Of a stretch of 64,000 bases of DNA, positions 8,132 through 16,189 are shown piece after piece (the first letter of the stretch is position 1; each line of letters opens with the position of its first letter). Source of the stretch: an uncultured Collinsella sp. (GTDB lineage: Bacteria > Actinomycetota > Coriobacteriia > Coriobacteriales > Coriobacteriaceae); NCBI GenBank assembly GCA_959604825.1, contig CAUHCN010000007.1, positions 8,167-72,166 on the forward strand, in the 5' to 3' direction. Below the pieces are notes generated by a model that saw nothing but the letters and a program-made list of their open reading frames with translations, had not been told where the DNA came from and did not search any database. A program made the translations under genes and the position numbers.

Positions 8132-9118
8132 ATGCCGATTAATGATCCCGAGAAGTCGGAGAATATGCGCAAGTCCATCCGCGTGTATTCCGGTTCCTCC
8201 AACCGTCCCCTCGCTCAGAAGATTGCTGAGTACCTTGGGGTCGAGCTTTCGGGCCTTACGCTAAAGCAGTTCGCCAATGGTGAGATTTACGCCCGCTACG
8301 ACGAGACCGTCCGCGGCGCCGACGTCTTCCTGATTCAGTCCGTGGCCGGCGGCAACGTCAACGACATGCTCATGGAGCTGCTCATCGCCACCGACGCTGC
8401 CAAGCGCGCATCCGCCCGCTCCATCACCGCCGTTATCACCCACTACGGCTATGCCCGCCAGGACCGCAAGGCCGGCCCGCGCGAGCCCATCACCGCCCGC
8501 CTCGTCGCCAACCTGCTCGAGCGCGCCGGCGTCAACCGCATTATCACCCTCGACCTGCACCAGGGCCAGATCCAGGGCTTCTTCGATATCCCGGTTAACC
8601 ACCTGTCCGCACTGCCGCTGTTTGGCCAGTACTACAACGACATGCACTTCGACACCGACAACCTGGTTGTCGTCTCCCCCGACGTGGGTCGCGCCAAGGC
8701 CGCCAAGAAGCTGTCCGACATGCTCGGCTGCGACCTGGCCATCGCCCACAAGGGCCGTCCGCGCCACAACGCCGCCGAGGTCATGGGCATCATCGGTGAC
8801 ATCAAGGGCAAGACCTGCATCATCAACGACGACATGATCGACACCGCTGGCACCCTGTGCGCCAACGTCAAGGAGCTCAAGGCTATGGGCGCCGGTGACA
8901 TCTACGTCTGCGCCACCCACGGCATCTTCTCCGGTCCGGCCATCGAGCGCCTGAACGATGCCCCCATCGTCGAGTGCGTCGTCACCGACGCCATCCCCGT
9001 CGAGGTCGGCGGCAAGATCAAGACTATCTCGGTCGCCGAGGAGTTCGCTCAGGCCATCTCCGCCGTTTACCACGAGGAGCCCGTCTCCACGCTCGTCGGC
9101 GGCGACTTCGCGCTGTAG
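8132..9118 (+). CDS. prs: Ribose-phosphate pyrophosphokinase (PRPP synthase)
   Basis: Forms PRPP from ribose 5-phosphate and ATP, feeding the purine and pyrimidine genes found elsewhere in the window. The 328 residues carry the ATP-binding YARQDRK segment, the LDLHQGQIQGFF region and the PRPP loop INDDMIDTAGT. The ATG follows AGGAGAAGGG. A short extra N-terminus (about 12 residues) precedes the usual MRKSIRVYSG beginning, so an internal ATG is a possible alternative start. It is followed by a terminator at 9152-9184. Confidence 0.96.
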   Translation: MPINDPEKSENMRKSIRVYSGSSNRPLAQKIAEYLGVELSGLTLKQFANGEIYARYDETVRGADVFLIQSVAGGNVNDMLMELLIATDAAKRASARSITAVITHYGYARQDRKAGPREPITARLVANLLERAGVNRIITLDLHQGQIQGFFDIPVNHLSALPLFGQYYNDMHFDTDNLVVVSPDVGRAKAAKKLSDMLGCDLAIAHKGRPRHNAAEVMGIIGDIKGKTCIINDDMIDTAGTLCANVKELKAMGAGDIYVCATHGIFSGPAIERLNDAPIVECVVTDAIPVEVGGKIKTISVAEEFAQAISAVYHEEPVSTLVGGDFAL

Positions 9119-9151
9119 TCCAACGCGTATCGCATCATCTTTGATGTTTTT

Positions 9152-9184
9152 AAAGGGTCGGAAGCTCGCTTCCGACCCTTTTTC
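9152..9184 (+). terminator. Rho-independent terminator after prs
   Basis: aaagggtcggaagc pairs with gcttccgaccctt and a run of T follows. Confidence 0.85.
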
Positions 9185-9204
9185 TATTCCTCGCCAATCC
9201 GCCC

Positions 9205-9407
9205 TGGATAGTTAGTTCAGATACGTATTTTTTAAAGCTCCAAAGGTCCGTTCGGAGCCTTCTGAGCTCCCCGGCGGATGCCATGCCGCCCGAAGCTCAT
9301 CGTTTTCGAGTACAACCGCCGCATATATTATCTTCAAATCGCCCTCGAAGGCCCTTAGAAACACCTCGAACGCCCGCCGCCTTATACGTATCTGAACTAA
9401 CTGTCCA
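9205..9407. repeat. 203-bp inverted-repeat element, copy 1 (left of the nuclease-like gene)
   Basis: The ends are 24-bp inverted repeats (9205-9228 and 9384-9407, one mismatch) containing gttagttcagatacgtat. The interior shows no convincing gene. A second copy with the same ends and almost the same length lies at 10732-10935, on the other side of the gene at 9571-10698. The interiors differ strongly. I see no target-site duplication. Confidence 0.8.
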
Positions 9408-9570
9408 GTAGCCATCGTCAACCTTCTCGGCAGAGCTCAATTTCCTGCAATCCCCTCAACCGATTCCACCGATTTCCTAACACCCGGCCGTTCATGGCGC
9501 CCAGCACCCCGCTGAGCGAAAAGAACGGTATGGCGGTCGCATTCTGCCGCCAACTTAGTACGTTATAGCT

Positions 9571-10698
9571 ATGACGACCGTGATTTCACATTTCTCCGCC
9601 CTCCGCGCAATTCGTCGCGCACGACGGACGTACTCTGCCCTACCCTGGAGCTCCATTGATAGTGAACAGCAAGCACAGGCCTTGGCTAGCTGCATTCCCA
9701 ATAATGACGCGATAGACTTTGGCGCACTTTCGATACTCGACGCCTGGAATGAAGATGATTCCGAGCTGCTCGATCTTCTCGTTTCAAACGAAGGCAACCG
9801 ACGCCCCGACAAGCGACTTCTTCAGCATATTCTCTCCGCTCCGCTTCCTGAAGGTGCAATTATGCACGTCGAGGCCGACATCTACGCAACGTCTCCTGCC
9901 ATGACAGCCATGCTTTGTTCTAAAAATAAATCAGTCGCCAAAACCTTGATGCTTCTCATGGAACTGGTCGGAACTTACTCCCTTCCTCCCGGGGCAACAT
10001 ACCCCATTGCCCATGACGACATCTGGCCCAAGGGCGATGGTTACGAAGCGACGGGCGATCTTGATTGCCTGGGCAACCAGTCAGCGGCCGAACAACAGAA
10101 CGAAACCCGCTATGAACAGGCGCACTACAAATGCGAGCCCGCCACGACCATCGAAGAGCTCGAAGCGGTCGCACGGTTCGCCAAAAGTAGCTCATACGCC
10201 TCGTTTCGCACGGCAGTCAAACTCGCCCGGGCTGGATCCGCATCCCCAGCCGAATCCCTAATGTTTGCCGTTCTCGGAGCGCCCATGCGCTTTGGCGGAT
10301 TCGGATGTTGCAGCCTGCCCATGGGAGGCCTGCAACTCAACCATCGAATCGACTTCGATACTCTTGCGGTCAACATGTCCTCGGGCATCCCCTATGCCAT
10401 CTGCGACCTATATTGCCCGGCAGCCGGAGTCGACAACGAATACAACGGAATTGGGCATGAGCTTCAAAACGCTCGCATCCACGATGGCAATCGAAATAAT
10501 GGCCTCAAGGCCATGGGCATCCACGTCCTGGTTATCAATCGCGACCAAATGAAAGACCTTGTTGCACTCGAAGCCTTCGCCCAAACGATGCATCGACTCG
10601 CAGGAGTCCGATTCCGGTACCGTATCAAGGGCTATCGCAAGCGTCAGGCCGCTTGGCTCAACGCTCTGCGGGCCGGAACCGGCCTCGCGCCGGTCTAA
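9571..10698 (+). CDS. PD-(D/E)XK-like (DUF559/Vsr-like) protein, variant active site
   Basis: A 375-residue protein, not confidently named. Its C-terminal half looks like a compact PD-(D/E)XK nuclease fold. Glu228 lies in SPAESL, Asp279 in ICDLY, and E290-Y-N292-G-x-x-H296 follows; then an RNNGLKAMGIHVLVI segment resembles the usual R...L...G..V.. helix-strand end. The gene at 56744-57751 shares this arrangement but has Lys where this one has Asn292, so catalysis here may be weakened or changed. The N-terminal half has no motif I recognise. Codon use is less GC-biased than in neighbouring housekeeping genes, hinting at accessory origin. There is no clear ribosome binding site before the ATG. 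Two matched repeat elements bracket it. Confidence 0.6.
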   Translation: MTTVISHFSALRAIRRARRTYSALPWSSIDSEQQAQALASCIPNNDAIDFGALSILDAWNEDDSELLDLLVSNEGNRRPDKRLLQHILSAPLPEGAIMHVEADIYATSPAMTAMLCSKNKSVAKTLMLLMELVGTYSLPPGATYPIAHDDIWPKGDGYEATGDLDCLGNQSAAEQQNETRYEQAHYKCEPATTIEELEAVARFAKSSSYASFRTAVKLARAGSASPAESLMFAVLGAPMRFGGFGCCSLPMGGLQLNHRIDFDTLAVNMSSGIPYAICDLYCPAAGVDNEYNGIGHELQNARIHDGNRNNGLKAMGIHVLVINRDQMKDLVALEAFAQTMHRLAGVRFRYRIKGYRKRQAAWLNALRAGTGLAPV

Positions 10699-10731
10699 AC
10701 GGCGAATCACCCGTGCGCCGTCGAGCAGGGC

Positions 10732-10935
10732 TGGGCAGTTAGTTCAAATACGTATAAATGGACGCATTGAATTAGACTGTTTTGCAGCTATCTCTATACC
10801 ATTCGCCCTATTTGAAGGCAGGGTAGACTTCAAAACAGCGCCATATGGACTAACTAAAGCTCCAAAACAACGTATCGGCATTGAATTGAGTAATTCGAGT
10901 CCTCAGAACTTATACGTATCTGAACTAACTGTCCA
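10732..10935. repeat. 204-bp inverted-repeat element, copy 2 (right of the nuclease-like gene)
   Basis: Ends at 10732-10755 and 10912-10935 pair with two mismatches and match the ends of copy 1 at 9205-9407. The interior is A/T-rich and contains its own smaller palindrome (ctgttttg with caaaacag). The rest of 10699-11049 shows no gene. Confidence 0.8.
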
Positions 10936-11049
10936 CCTCGGATTTCGACGGCCGTCCAAACGCCCCCAAACGCCCTCAATTACCCTCCATTTGACAGCGG
11001 CAACAGGGTCGCTCACCATAGCAGGCGACAAATCAACGAAAGGATGAAC

Positions 11050-11679
11050 ATGGCAGCTGCACAGCCGCTTAAGATTCGCATGGTTGCCGGGCTTGGCAAC
11101 CCGGGCGAGGAATATGCCGAGACCCGCCACAACGCTGGCTTTAAGGCAATCGACGAGCTGGCCCGTCAGGCCGGCGTCACGTACTGGAAAAACCAGGCAG
11201 GCGCCGAGGTCGCGCTCATCAATATCAACGATCCCGAGGAAGAGGGCGGCAAGCGCCAGATCGTGCTGGTCAAGCCGCAGTCGTATATGAATACCTCGGG
11301 TGGCCCCATCTCCAAGCTCTGCCGCGAGTACAAAATCAAGGCCGAGGAGCTGCTTGTAATCCACGACGAGCTCGACATTCCCGCCGGCGATGTGCGCGTC
11401 AAGGTGGGCGGCGGCCACGCCGGCCACAACGGCCTGCGCTCCATCATCGACAAGATGGGCAGCCGCGACTTTAGTCGCATCCGCACCGGCATCGGCAACC
11501 CTCCCGGCAAGATGGCCGTGGCAGACTATGTGCTCAAGCAGCTGCGCGCCCGCGAGGCCGAGGACTTCCAGGACACCTGCGCCCGCGCCGCAGATGCCGC
11601 CGGTTTGGCCATCGTCCACGGCGTAATCTACGCGCGCGATCACGTAAACGGTGCCGCTTCCGCCAACGGCAAGCACTAA
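11050..11679 (+). CDS. pth: Peptidyl-tRNA hydrolase
   Basis: Recycles tRNA from peptidyl-tRNA released during stalled translation. Visible are GLGNPGEEYAETRHNAGF with the catalytic His, the SYMNTSGG loop, HDELDIPAG and GGGHAGHNGLRSI. The 209 residues are typical. Of two in-frame ATGs six bases apart, the one at 11050 has GAAAGG at the better distance. It lies just after repeat copy 2 and is followed by the 20-bp inverted repeat element at 11691-11870. Confidence 0.95.
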   Translation: MAAAQPLKIRMVAGLGNPGEEYAETRHNAGFKAIDELARQAGVTYWKNQAGAEVALININDPEEEGGKRQIVLVKPQSYMNTSGGPISKLCREYKIKAEELLVIHDELDIPAGDVRVKVGGGHAGHNGLRSIIDKMGSRDFSRIRTGIGNPPGKMAVADYVLKQLRAREAEDFQDTCARAADAAGLAIVHGVIYARDHVNGAASANGKH

Positions 11680-11690
11680 AGCCTATCATT

Positions 11691-11870
11691 TAGGGGCAGG
11701 TTTATTTTGGCATGTTTTACCTGCGGAAACGCCCCGGTTGCGGCATCACGATAAACCGCGCGCCGTTATACACGCATAGCACCCCAAAGGGGGCCGACCT
11801 CATCTCAACCCGAGGCCGGCCCCCTTTGCTGTTTTACCTGATAAAACTGACCAAAATAAACCTGCCCCTA
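11691..11870. repeat. Inverted-repeat element with perfect 20-bp ends and internal terminator
   Basis: taggggcaggtttattttgg (11691-11710) is exactly complementary to 11851-11870. Inside, aaagggggccg and cggcccccttt (11786-11826) form a strong GC hairpin that could end pth transcription. A half copy of the outer arm recurs at 23301-23320. Confidence 0.75.
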
Positions 11871-11942
11871 TTCGGTAGGACGAAGTGGATAAACCCTTTT
11901 CCCAACCGCCGAAGACACACGTAAACAGCATGTCCATGAGGG

Positions 11943-11948
11943 TATAAT
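11943..11948 (+). promoter_or_regulatory. Possible -10 box for nfnAB
   Basis: A perfect TATAAT lies about 105 bases before the nfnA ATG. No good -35 hexamer is visible at 16-18 bases upstream, so this is only a candidate. Confidence 0.3.
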
Positions 11949-12053
11949 TCGTACCGTATGTCTGCACAACGCCTGTGCGCGTACGGTTTTATTCGGGCTG
12001 CCGTCCATTTCCGTGGAGGCACGGTTCGGCCGCCCTAACAAGAGAGGGGTTCT

Positions 12054-12893
12054 ATGTATAAGATCCTGGAGAAGACGCAGTTCTCGGAGAAGGTGTTCAA
12101 GTTCCGCATCGAGGCGCCTGCAATCGCCAAGCATGCGCACGCTGGACAGTTCCTCATGGTTCGCGCCAACGAGACGGGCGAGCGCGTCCCGTTTACCCTG
12201 GCCGGCTGGAACGGTGACGAGGGCTGGGTCGAGTTCATCTTCATGGTGATCGGCAAGACCACCGAGATGCTGTCCACCTATGAGGCCGGCGAGTCGCTGC
12301 GCGACGTCGTGGGTCCGTTGGGCGTTCCCACCGAGATGGCCGAGGGCCCCTGCGCCGTCATTGGCGGCGGCGTCGGCCTGGCAATTGCCTTCCCGGTCGC
12401 CAAGCACCTGGTCGAGACCGGTCACGAGGTGCACGCCATCATGGGCGCCCGCACCAAGGACCTCCTGCTCATGGAGGACCAGTTCCGCGAGCTCCTCGAC
12501 GAGGACCACATCCACATCACCACCGACGACGGCTCCTACGGCGAGCAGGGCGTTGTCACCGCTCCGCTGGAGCGCCTGCTGCAGGACAAGGCCGTGAGCC
12601 AGGTCTTCTGCGTCGGCCCCGTTCCGATGATGAAGTTCTCGACCCTCACCGCCCAGAAGTACGACACCCCCATTACCGCGTCCCTCAACCCCATCATGGT
12701 TGACGGCACCGGCATGTGCGGCTGCTGCCGCGTCGAGGTGGGCGGCGTGACCAAGTTCGCTTGCGTCGACGGCCCCGACTTCGATGCCACCCTGGTCGAC
12801 TGGGATGACCTTCGTGCCCGCCAGGCCGCTTACCGTTCCGAAGAGGGCGAGTCCCTCAAGGCTTATGAGGAAAAGAGCTGCGCATGCCACTAG
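12054..12893 (+). CDS. nfnA: NfnA-type FAD / 2Fe-2S ferredoxin-NADP+ reductase subunit
   Basis: Subunit of the cytoplasmic electron-bifurcating NADH-dependent ferredoxin:NADP+ oxidoreductase, which trades electrons between NADH, ferredoxin and NADPH. The 279 residues have the FAD-binding ERVPFTLAG region, a Rossmann motif (GGGVGLAIAFPVAKHL) and a [2Fe-2S] cysteine set at Cys222, Cys224/225 and Cys237 (GMCGCC...FAC), as in PyrK/SudB-like proteins. An AGAGAGGGG site precedes the ATG. The stop overlaps the start of the next gene by ten bases, and the pairing with a GltA-like subunit is what supports NfnA over PyrK. A dihydroorotate dehydrogenase is not present here. Confidence 0.88.
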   Translation: MYKILEKTQFSEKVFKFRIEAPAIAKHAHAGQFLMVRANETGERVPFTLAGWNGDEGWVEFIFMVIGKTTEMLSTYEAGESLRDVVGPLGVPTEMAEGPCAVIGGGVGLAIAFPVAKHLVETGHEVHAIMGARTKDLLLMEDQFRELLDEDHIHITTDDGSYGEQGVVTAPLERLLQDKAVSQVFCVGPVPMMKFSTLTAQKYDTPITASLNPIMVDGTGMCGCCRVEVGGVTKFACVDGPDFDATLVDWDDLRARQAAYRSEEGESLKAYEEKSCACH

Positions 12894-14293
12894 TTAACGG
12901 TCGTTTCGTTGCCGATATGAAGTCGCCCCGCACCCCCGATAACGAGGAGCCGGCTGCCGAGCGCGCCTGCGACTTCCGCCCCGTCGACAAGGGCTTCACC
13001 GAGGAGATGGCGCTGGCCGAGGCCGAGCGCTGCCTCAACTGCAAGAAGCCGTTCTGTGTTGAGGGCTGCCCCGTCAACATCAACATCCCCCGCTTTATCG
13101 AGCAGATCCGCGCGAAGGACTTCGGCGGCGCTCTCGATACCATCCGCGAGGACTCCATGCTTCCCGCCATCTGCGGCCGCGTCTGCCCGCAGGAGAACCA
13201 GTGCGAGGGCAAGTGCATCCGTGGTAAGAAGTCCGAGCCCGTGGCCATCGGCCAGCTCGAGCGCTTCCTGGGTGACCGCCCCGAGCTCGCTTCCACGCCC
13301 AAGATGGCCCCCAAGAACGGCAAGAAGGTCGCCGTCGTCGGCTCCGGCCCGTCCGGCATCACCTGCGCCGGCGAGCTCGCCCGTAACGGCTTTGACGTTA
13401 CCGTCTTCGAGGCCTTCTTCACCGGCGGCGGCGTGCTGGTCTACGGCATCCCCGAGTTCCGCCTGCCCAAGGCAGTCGTCAAGCGCGAGATCGACGGCTT
13501 GGAGGACATGGGCGTCAAGTTTGAGTACAACTCCGTCGTGGGCAACATGGCCACGGCCGAGGAGCTGTTCGAGCAGGGCTTCGACGCCATCTACGTGGCG
13601 ACCGGCGCTGGCCTGCCCAAGTTCCTCAACGTCCCCGGCGAGAACCTGCCCAACGTCTTCTTCGCTAACGAGTACCTCACCCGCGTGAACCTGATGAAGG
13701 CCAACAAGTTCCCCGAGTACGACACCCCCACCAAGCACGGCAAGAACGTCGTTGTCTTTGGCGGCGGCAACGTGGCCATGGACGCCGTCCGCACCGCCAA
13801 GCGCCTGGGCGCCGAGCACGCCATCATCGCCTACCGTCGTACCGAGGACGAGATGCCCTGCCGTCGCGCCGAGCTGCACCATGCTAAGGCCGAGGGCGTC
13901 GAGGTTCTGCCGCTCGTCTCCCCGCTCGAGTTTGTCGCTGGCGAGGACGGCTCCGTGTGCGCCGTCAAGGTCCAGAAGATGGAGCTCGGCGAGCCCGACG
14001 AGTCCGGCCGTCGTCGCCCGGTGCCCATCGAGGGCGCCATCGAGGAGATCCCCTGCGACGTCGCTATTTCGGCTATCGGCACCAACGCCAACCCCTTCGC
14101 TGCCAAGATCGGCGGCAAGATGGAGCTCAACAAGTGGGGCTACATCGTTGCCGACGAGGAGACCGGCCAGACCACCGATCCCCGCATCTGGGCCGGCGGC
14201 GACATCGTCACCGGTGCCGCTACGGTCATTCTGGCGATGGGCGCCGGCAAGAAGGCCGCCGCTTCCATCACCAAGAGCCTGCTGGGCGAGTAA
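12884..14293 (+). CDS. nfnB: NfnB / GltA-like NADPH-binding flavoprotein
   Basis: Partner subunit of nfnA, 469 residues, homologous to the glutamate synthase small subunit. N-terminal cysteines for two [4Fe-4S] clusters are seen in CLNCKKPFCVEGCPV and CGRVCPQENQCEGKC. The FAD site GSGPSGITCAGELA and the NADPH site FGGGNVAMDAV, followed by YRRTEDEMPCRRAE, are intact. Many genomes call this gene gltA. No glutamate synthase large subunit lies nearby and the upstream gene is NfnA-like, so the bifurcating transhydrogenase is preferred. A terminator follows at 14322-14360. Confidence 0.88.
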   Translation: MPLVNGRFVADMKSPRTPDNEEPAAERACDFRPVDKGFTEEMALAEAERCLNCKKPFCVEGCPVNINIPRFIEQIRAKDFGGALDTIREDSMLPAICGRVCPQENQCEGKCIRGKKSEPVAIGQLERFLGDRPELASTPKMAPKNGKKVAVVGSGPSGITCAGELARNGFDVTVFEAFFTGGGVLVYGIPEFRLPKAVVKREIDGLEDMGVKFEYNSVVGNMATAEELFEQGFDAIYVATGAGLPKFLNVPGENLPNVFFANEYLTRVNLMKANKFPEYDTPTKHGKNVVVFGGGNVAMDAVRTAKRLGAEHAIIAYRRTEDEMPCRRAELHHAKAEGVEVLPLVSPLEFVAGEDGSVCAVKVQKMELGEPDESGRRRPVPIEGAIEEIPCDVAISAIGTNANPFAAKIGGKMELNKWGYIVADEETGQTTDPRIWAGGDIVTGAATVILAMGAGKKAAASITKSLLGE

Positions 14294-14321
14294 TCACCTG
14301 CAGTGCTAGCCATCAAACGGC

Positions 14322-14360
14322 AAAGTCCCCGTCGAGCACACGCCCGGCGGGGACTTTTTT
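14322..14360 (+). terminator. Terminator after nfnAB
   Basis: aaagtcccc pairs with ggggacttttt, followed by T residues. Confidence 0.8.
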
Positions 14361-14370
14361 ATGCCGGCCG

Positions 14371-14414
14371 CCCAAACCACCACGATGGGGCAGGCACCTT
14401 TGTGGTGGTTTGGG
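14371..14414. repeat. Hairpin of the ccaccac/gtggtgg family, left end of a repeat island
   Basis: cccaaaccaccac pairs with gtggtggtttggg. Bases 14391-14411 are perfectly complementary (21 bp) to 14707-14727, so the two hairpins enclose the stem-loop array between them in inverted orientation. Confidence 0.75.
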
Positions 14415-14432
14415 ACTTGCCCGGTCGTTTTG

Positions 14433-14648
14433 TCTCAATCTGTAACAGCTGGAGTCCGTTGAGCCCTGCAGTTGTTACAGATTGAGATATTGTGCCGGCC
14501 GGCCACGCTGCATCTCAATCTGTAACAGTTAGAGACCAAATATGCCGCCTGGTGTTACAGATCAAGACGTTGGGCTGACGGCCGAACGGTTCATCTCAAT
14601 CTGTAACAGTTAGAGCCATTTTCGCTGGCTTGGTGTTACAGATCGAGA
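14433..14648. repeat. Array of three 55-bp stem-loops at 80/81-bp spacing
   Basis: Units at 14433-14487, 14513-14567 and 14594-14648. Each starts tctcaatctgtaacag and ends in the near complement (tgttacagattgaga and variants), around a variable loop of about 23 bases. The 25-26-base separators differ and are themselves partly self-complementary. I see no cas genes, no identical long repeats and no unique-spacer pattern, so it is not a CRISPR array. Its role is unknown. Confidence 0.8.
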
Positions 14649-14705
14649 CTATGCAAAAGCCGAGGATAGGCACTGCCGCCAAGGCCTTCCCCTCAGCCTA
14701 AAACA

Positions 14706-14746
14706 AAAACCACCACAAAGGTGCCTGTCCCCTTTGTGGTGGTTTT
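14706..14746 (-). terminator. Perfect 16-bp hairpin, probable terminator of the cytidylate-kinase-like gene
   Basis: aaaaccaccacaaagg pairs perfectly with cctttgtggtggtttt. Read on the minus strand it is followed by T-rich sequence just after the stop at 14753. It belongs to the same family as the hairpins at 14371 and 59903. Confidence 0.7.
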
Positions 14747-14752
14747 GATCGG

Positions 14753-15376
14753 CTAGGCTTCGAGCTGCGCCAGCTTGTAGCGGTAGGCCGCCGCGATGAC
14801 GTCTTTGCAGCCTTCGCGGCCCAGCTTGGCGCGGTTGACGACGATGTCCTTGCCACTCGTCATCTTCCACTTGCCGGCACTATAGCGCTTGTAAAATGCC
14901 TCGCGCGCCTTCTGCTGCTGCTTGACCAGTTTAGCGCCCTTCTTTTTGTTAAGGCCGCGCTTCTTGCGCACGATCTCGACGCGGTCCTCAAAGGGTGCGG
15001 TCACCAACACAGCAATGTGGTTGGGGTTGTTACGAAGCAGATAATCGGACAGGCGCCCTTCGATGATGCAGCTCTCGGTCTCGCCCAGATCCAAAATCAC
15101 CTGGCTCATCTTTTGGAACAACTTGTCCGAGTACGAACGCGCATCGTAGCGGTCGGGCAGAAACGCCATGTTCTCCACGGCCAGGCGCTCGTCGTAGGCG
15201 GCCATCTTGTCGAGTGACTCACCCGCGCGCAGCGACGCACGCACCAGCAGCTCGTTATCGTACAGCGGAATCCCCAGCTCGTCGGCAAGCATGCGACCAA
15301 TCTCGTGGCCCTCGGCGCCAAAGTCGCGCGCGATGGTAATGACCACAGGATTCTTCTTATTCTCCAGATCGCTCAT
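14753..15376 (-). CDS. Cytidylate kinase-like family protein
   Basis: A 207-residue P-loop nucleoside kinase of the cytidylate-kinase-like (Cytidylate_kin2) type. The N-terminal VVITIARDFGAEGHEIGRML replaces the classic Walker A, as is usual in this group, and CIIEGRLSDYLL and FEDRVEIVRKKRG follow. It probably phosphorylates a nucleotide or related small molecule; the true substrate of this family is not established. The ATG follows AGGAAT. It is a single gene, with the amino acid ABC operon ending downstream of its start on the same strand. Confidence 0.82.
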   Translation of the reverse strand: MSDLENKKNPVVITIARDFGAEGHEIGRMLADELGIPLYDNELLVRASLRAGESLDKMAAYDERLAVENMAFLPDRYDARSYSDKLFQKMSQVILDLGETESCIIEGRLSDYLLRNNPNHIAVLVTAPFEDRVEIVRKKRGLNKKKGAKLVKQQQKAREAFYKRYSAGKWKMTSGKDIVVNRAKLGREGCKDVIAAAYRYKLAQLEA

Positions 15377-15547
15377 CGCGATTCCTTTCTAACAAATGAG
15401 AAATAGGCGATTCCTGATTCCCATTTTGTCACTTACGACCGTCCTGGTTTCCCAAGTGCGGCAGATTGCCCCGAAAGAGGAGCGCCGCGTACTAAATGTA
15501 CGCAAGCGACGATTGAGGGGCAAGGTGCCGTGCTTGGGGAAGCAGGA

Positions 15548-16186
15548 CTATGCGGCCACGATGCGGCGTTGATATGCCCTCACCAGCAGCGAGATACCAA
15601 AGTTGAGCACGAAGTACATCGCAAACACCAGGCCGTAGAGCATAAGCACCTGCGACAGGTCGATCGCGTGGGCCATCACGACGTTTGCCGTGTACATGAG
15701 CTCGGCCACGTTAATGCCCGAAAGATACGAGCTGTCCTTGATGACGGTCGTGCACTGGCTAAACAGCGCCGGAATGATCGTCTTAAATGTCTGCGGCAGA
15801 ATGATGTAGCGCATGGTGGCAAAGAAGCCAAAGCCCTGGCTCTGCGCTGCCTCAAACTGGCCGCGCGGAATCGAGTCGAGGCCGCCGCGCACAATCTCGG
15901 CCATAACAGCGCTGGTAAACAGCGTAAAGGCGATGGTCGAAATCACAATGTCCAAACCCTGCACCGTAAAGTAGATAAACAGGATCCACAGCAGGTTCGG
16001 CGTGCAACGGAACAGCTCGATATAGGCACTCACCAAAATACGGAACGGGCGGGGCGCATAGCTTTTAACAAGCGCCAGCACCGTGCCAAAGATGAGCGAG
16101 AAAAAGATCGACAGCGCCGAGATCTCGATGGTCTTAACAAAGCCGCCCCAAATGTAGAGCAGGTTGGTCGCGTTGAAGATTTCCAT
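15548..16186 (-). CDS. Polar amino acid ABC transporter permease 2
   Basis: A 212-residue inner-membrane permease of the His/Glu/Gln/Arg type. The EAA loop reads EAAQSQGFGFFATMRYIILPQ around residue 118, the contact site for the ATPase. GGAGG overlaps the end of the upstream permease gene and sits at a good distance from the ATG. It is last in the operon ATPase, binding protein, permease, permease. Exact substrate unknown; glutamate/aspartate or glutamine is plausible from the arrangement. Confidence 0.9.
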   Translation of the reverse strand: MEIFNATNLLYIWGGFVKTIEISALSIFFSLIFGTVLALVKSYAPRPFRILVSAYIELFRCTPNLLWILFIYFTVQGLDIVISTIAFTLFTSAVMAEIVRGGLDSIPRGQFEAAQSQGFGFFATMRYIILPQTFKTIIPALFSQCTTVIKDSSYLSGINVAELMYTANVVMAHAIDLSQVLMLYGLVFAMYFVLNFGISLLVRAYQRRIVAA

Positions 16187-16189
16187 GCG

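Noticed and set aside
9212..9421. 69-codon minus-strand frame covering repeat copy 1
   Set aside because: The frame only reflects the inverted-repeat ends (which yield GQLVQIRI in both copies); there is no ribosome binding site and the interiors are not conserved.
12054..12893. PyrK (dihydroorotate dehydrogenase electron transfer subunit)
   Set aside because: The gene overlaps a GltA/NfnB-like partner rather than pyrD, so the Nfn transhydrogenase is the better reading.
14433..14648. Possible CRISPR array
   Set aside because: Only three units, arms are imperfect inverted repeats with variable loops rather than identical direct repeats with unique spacers, and no cas genes are present.
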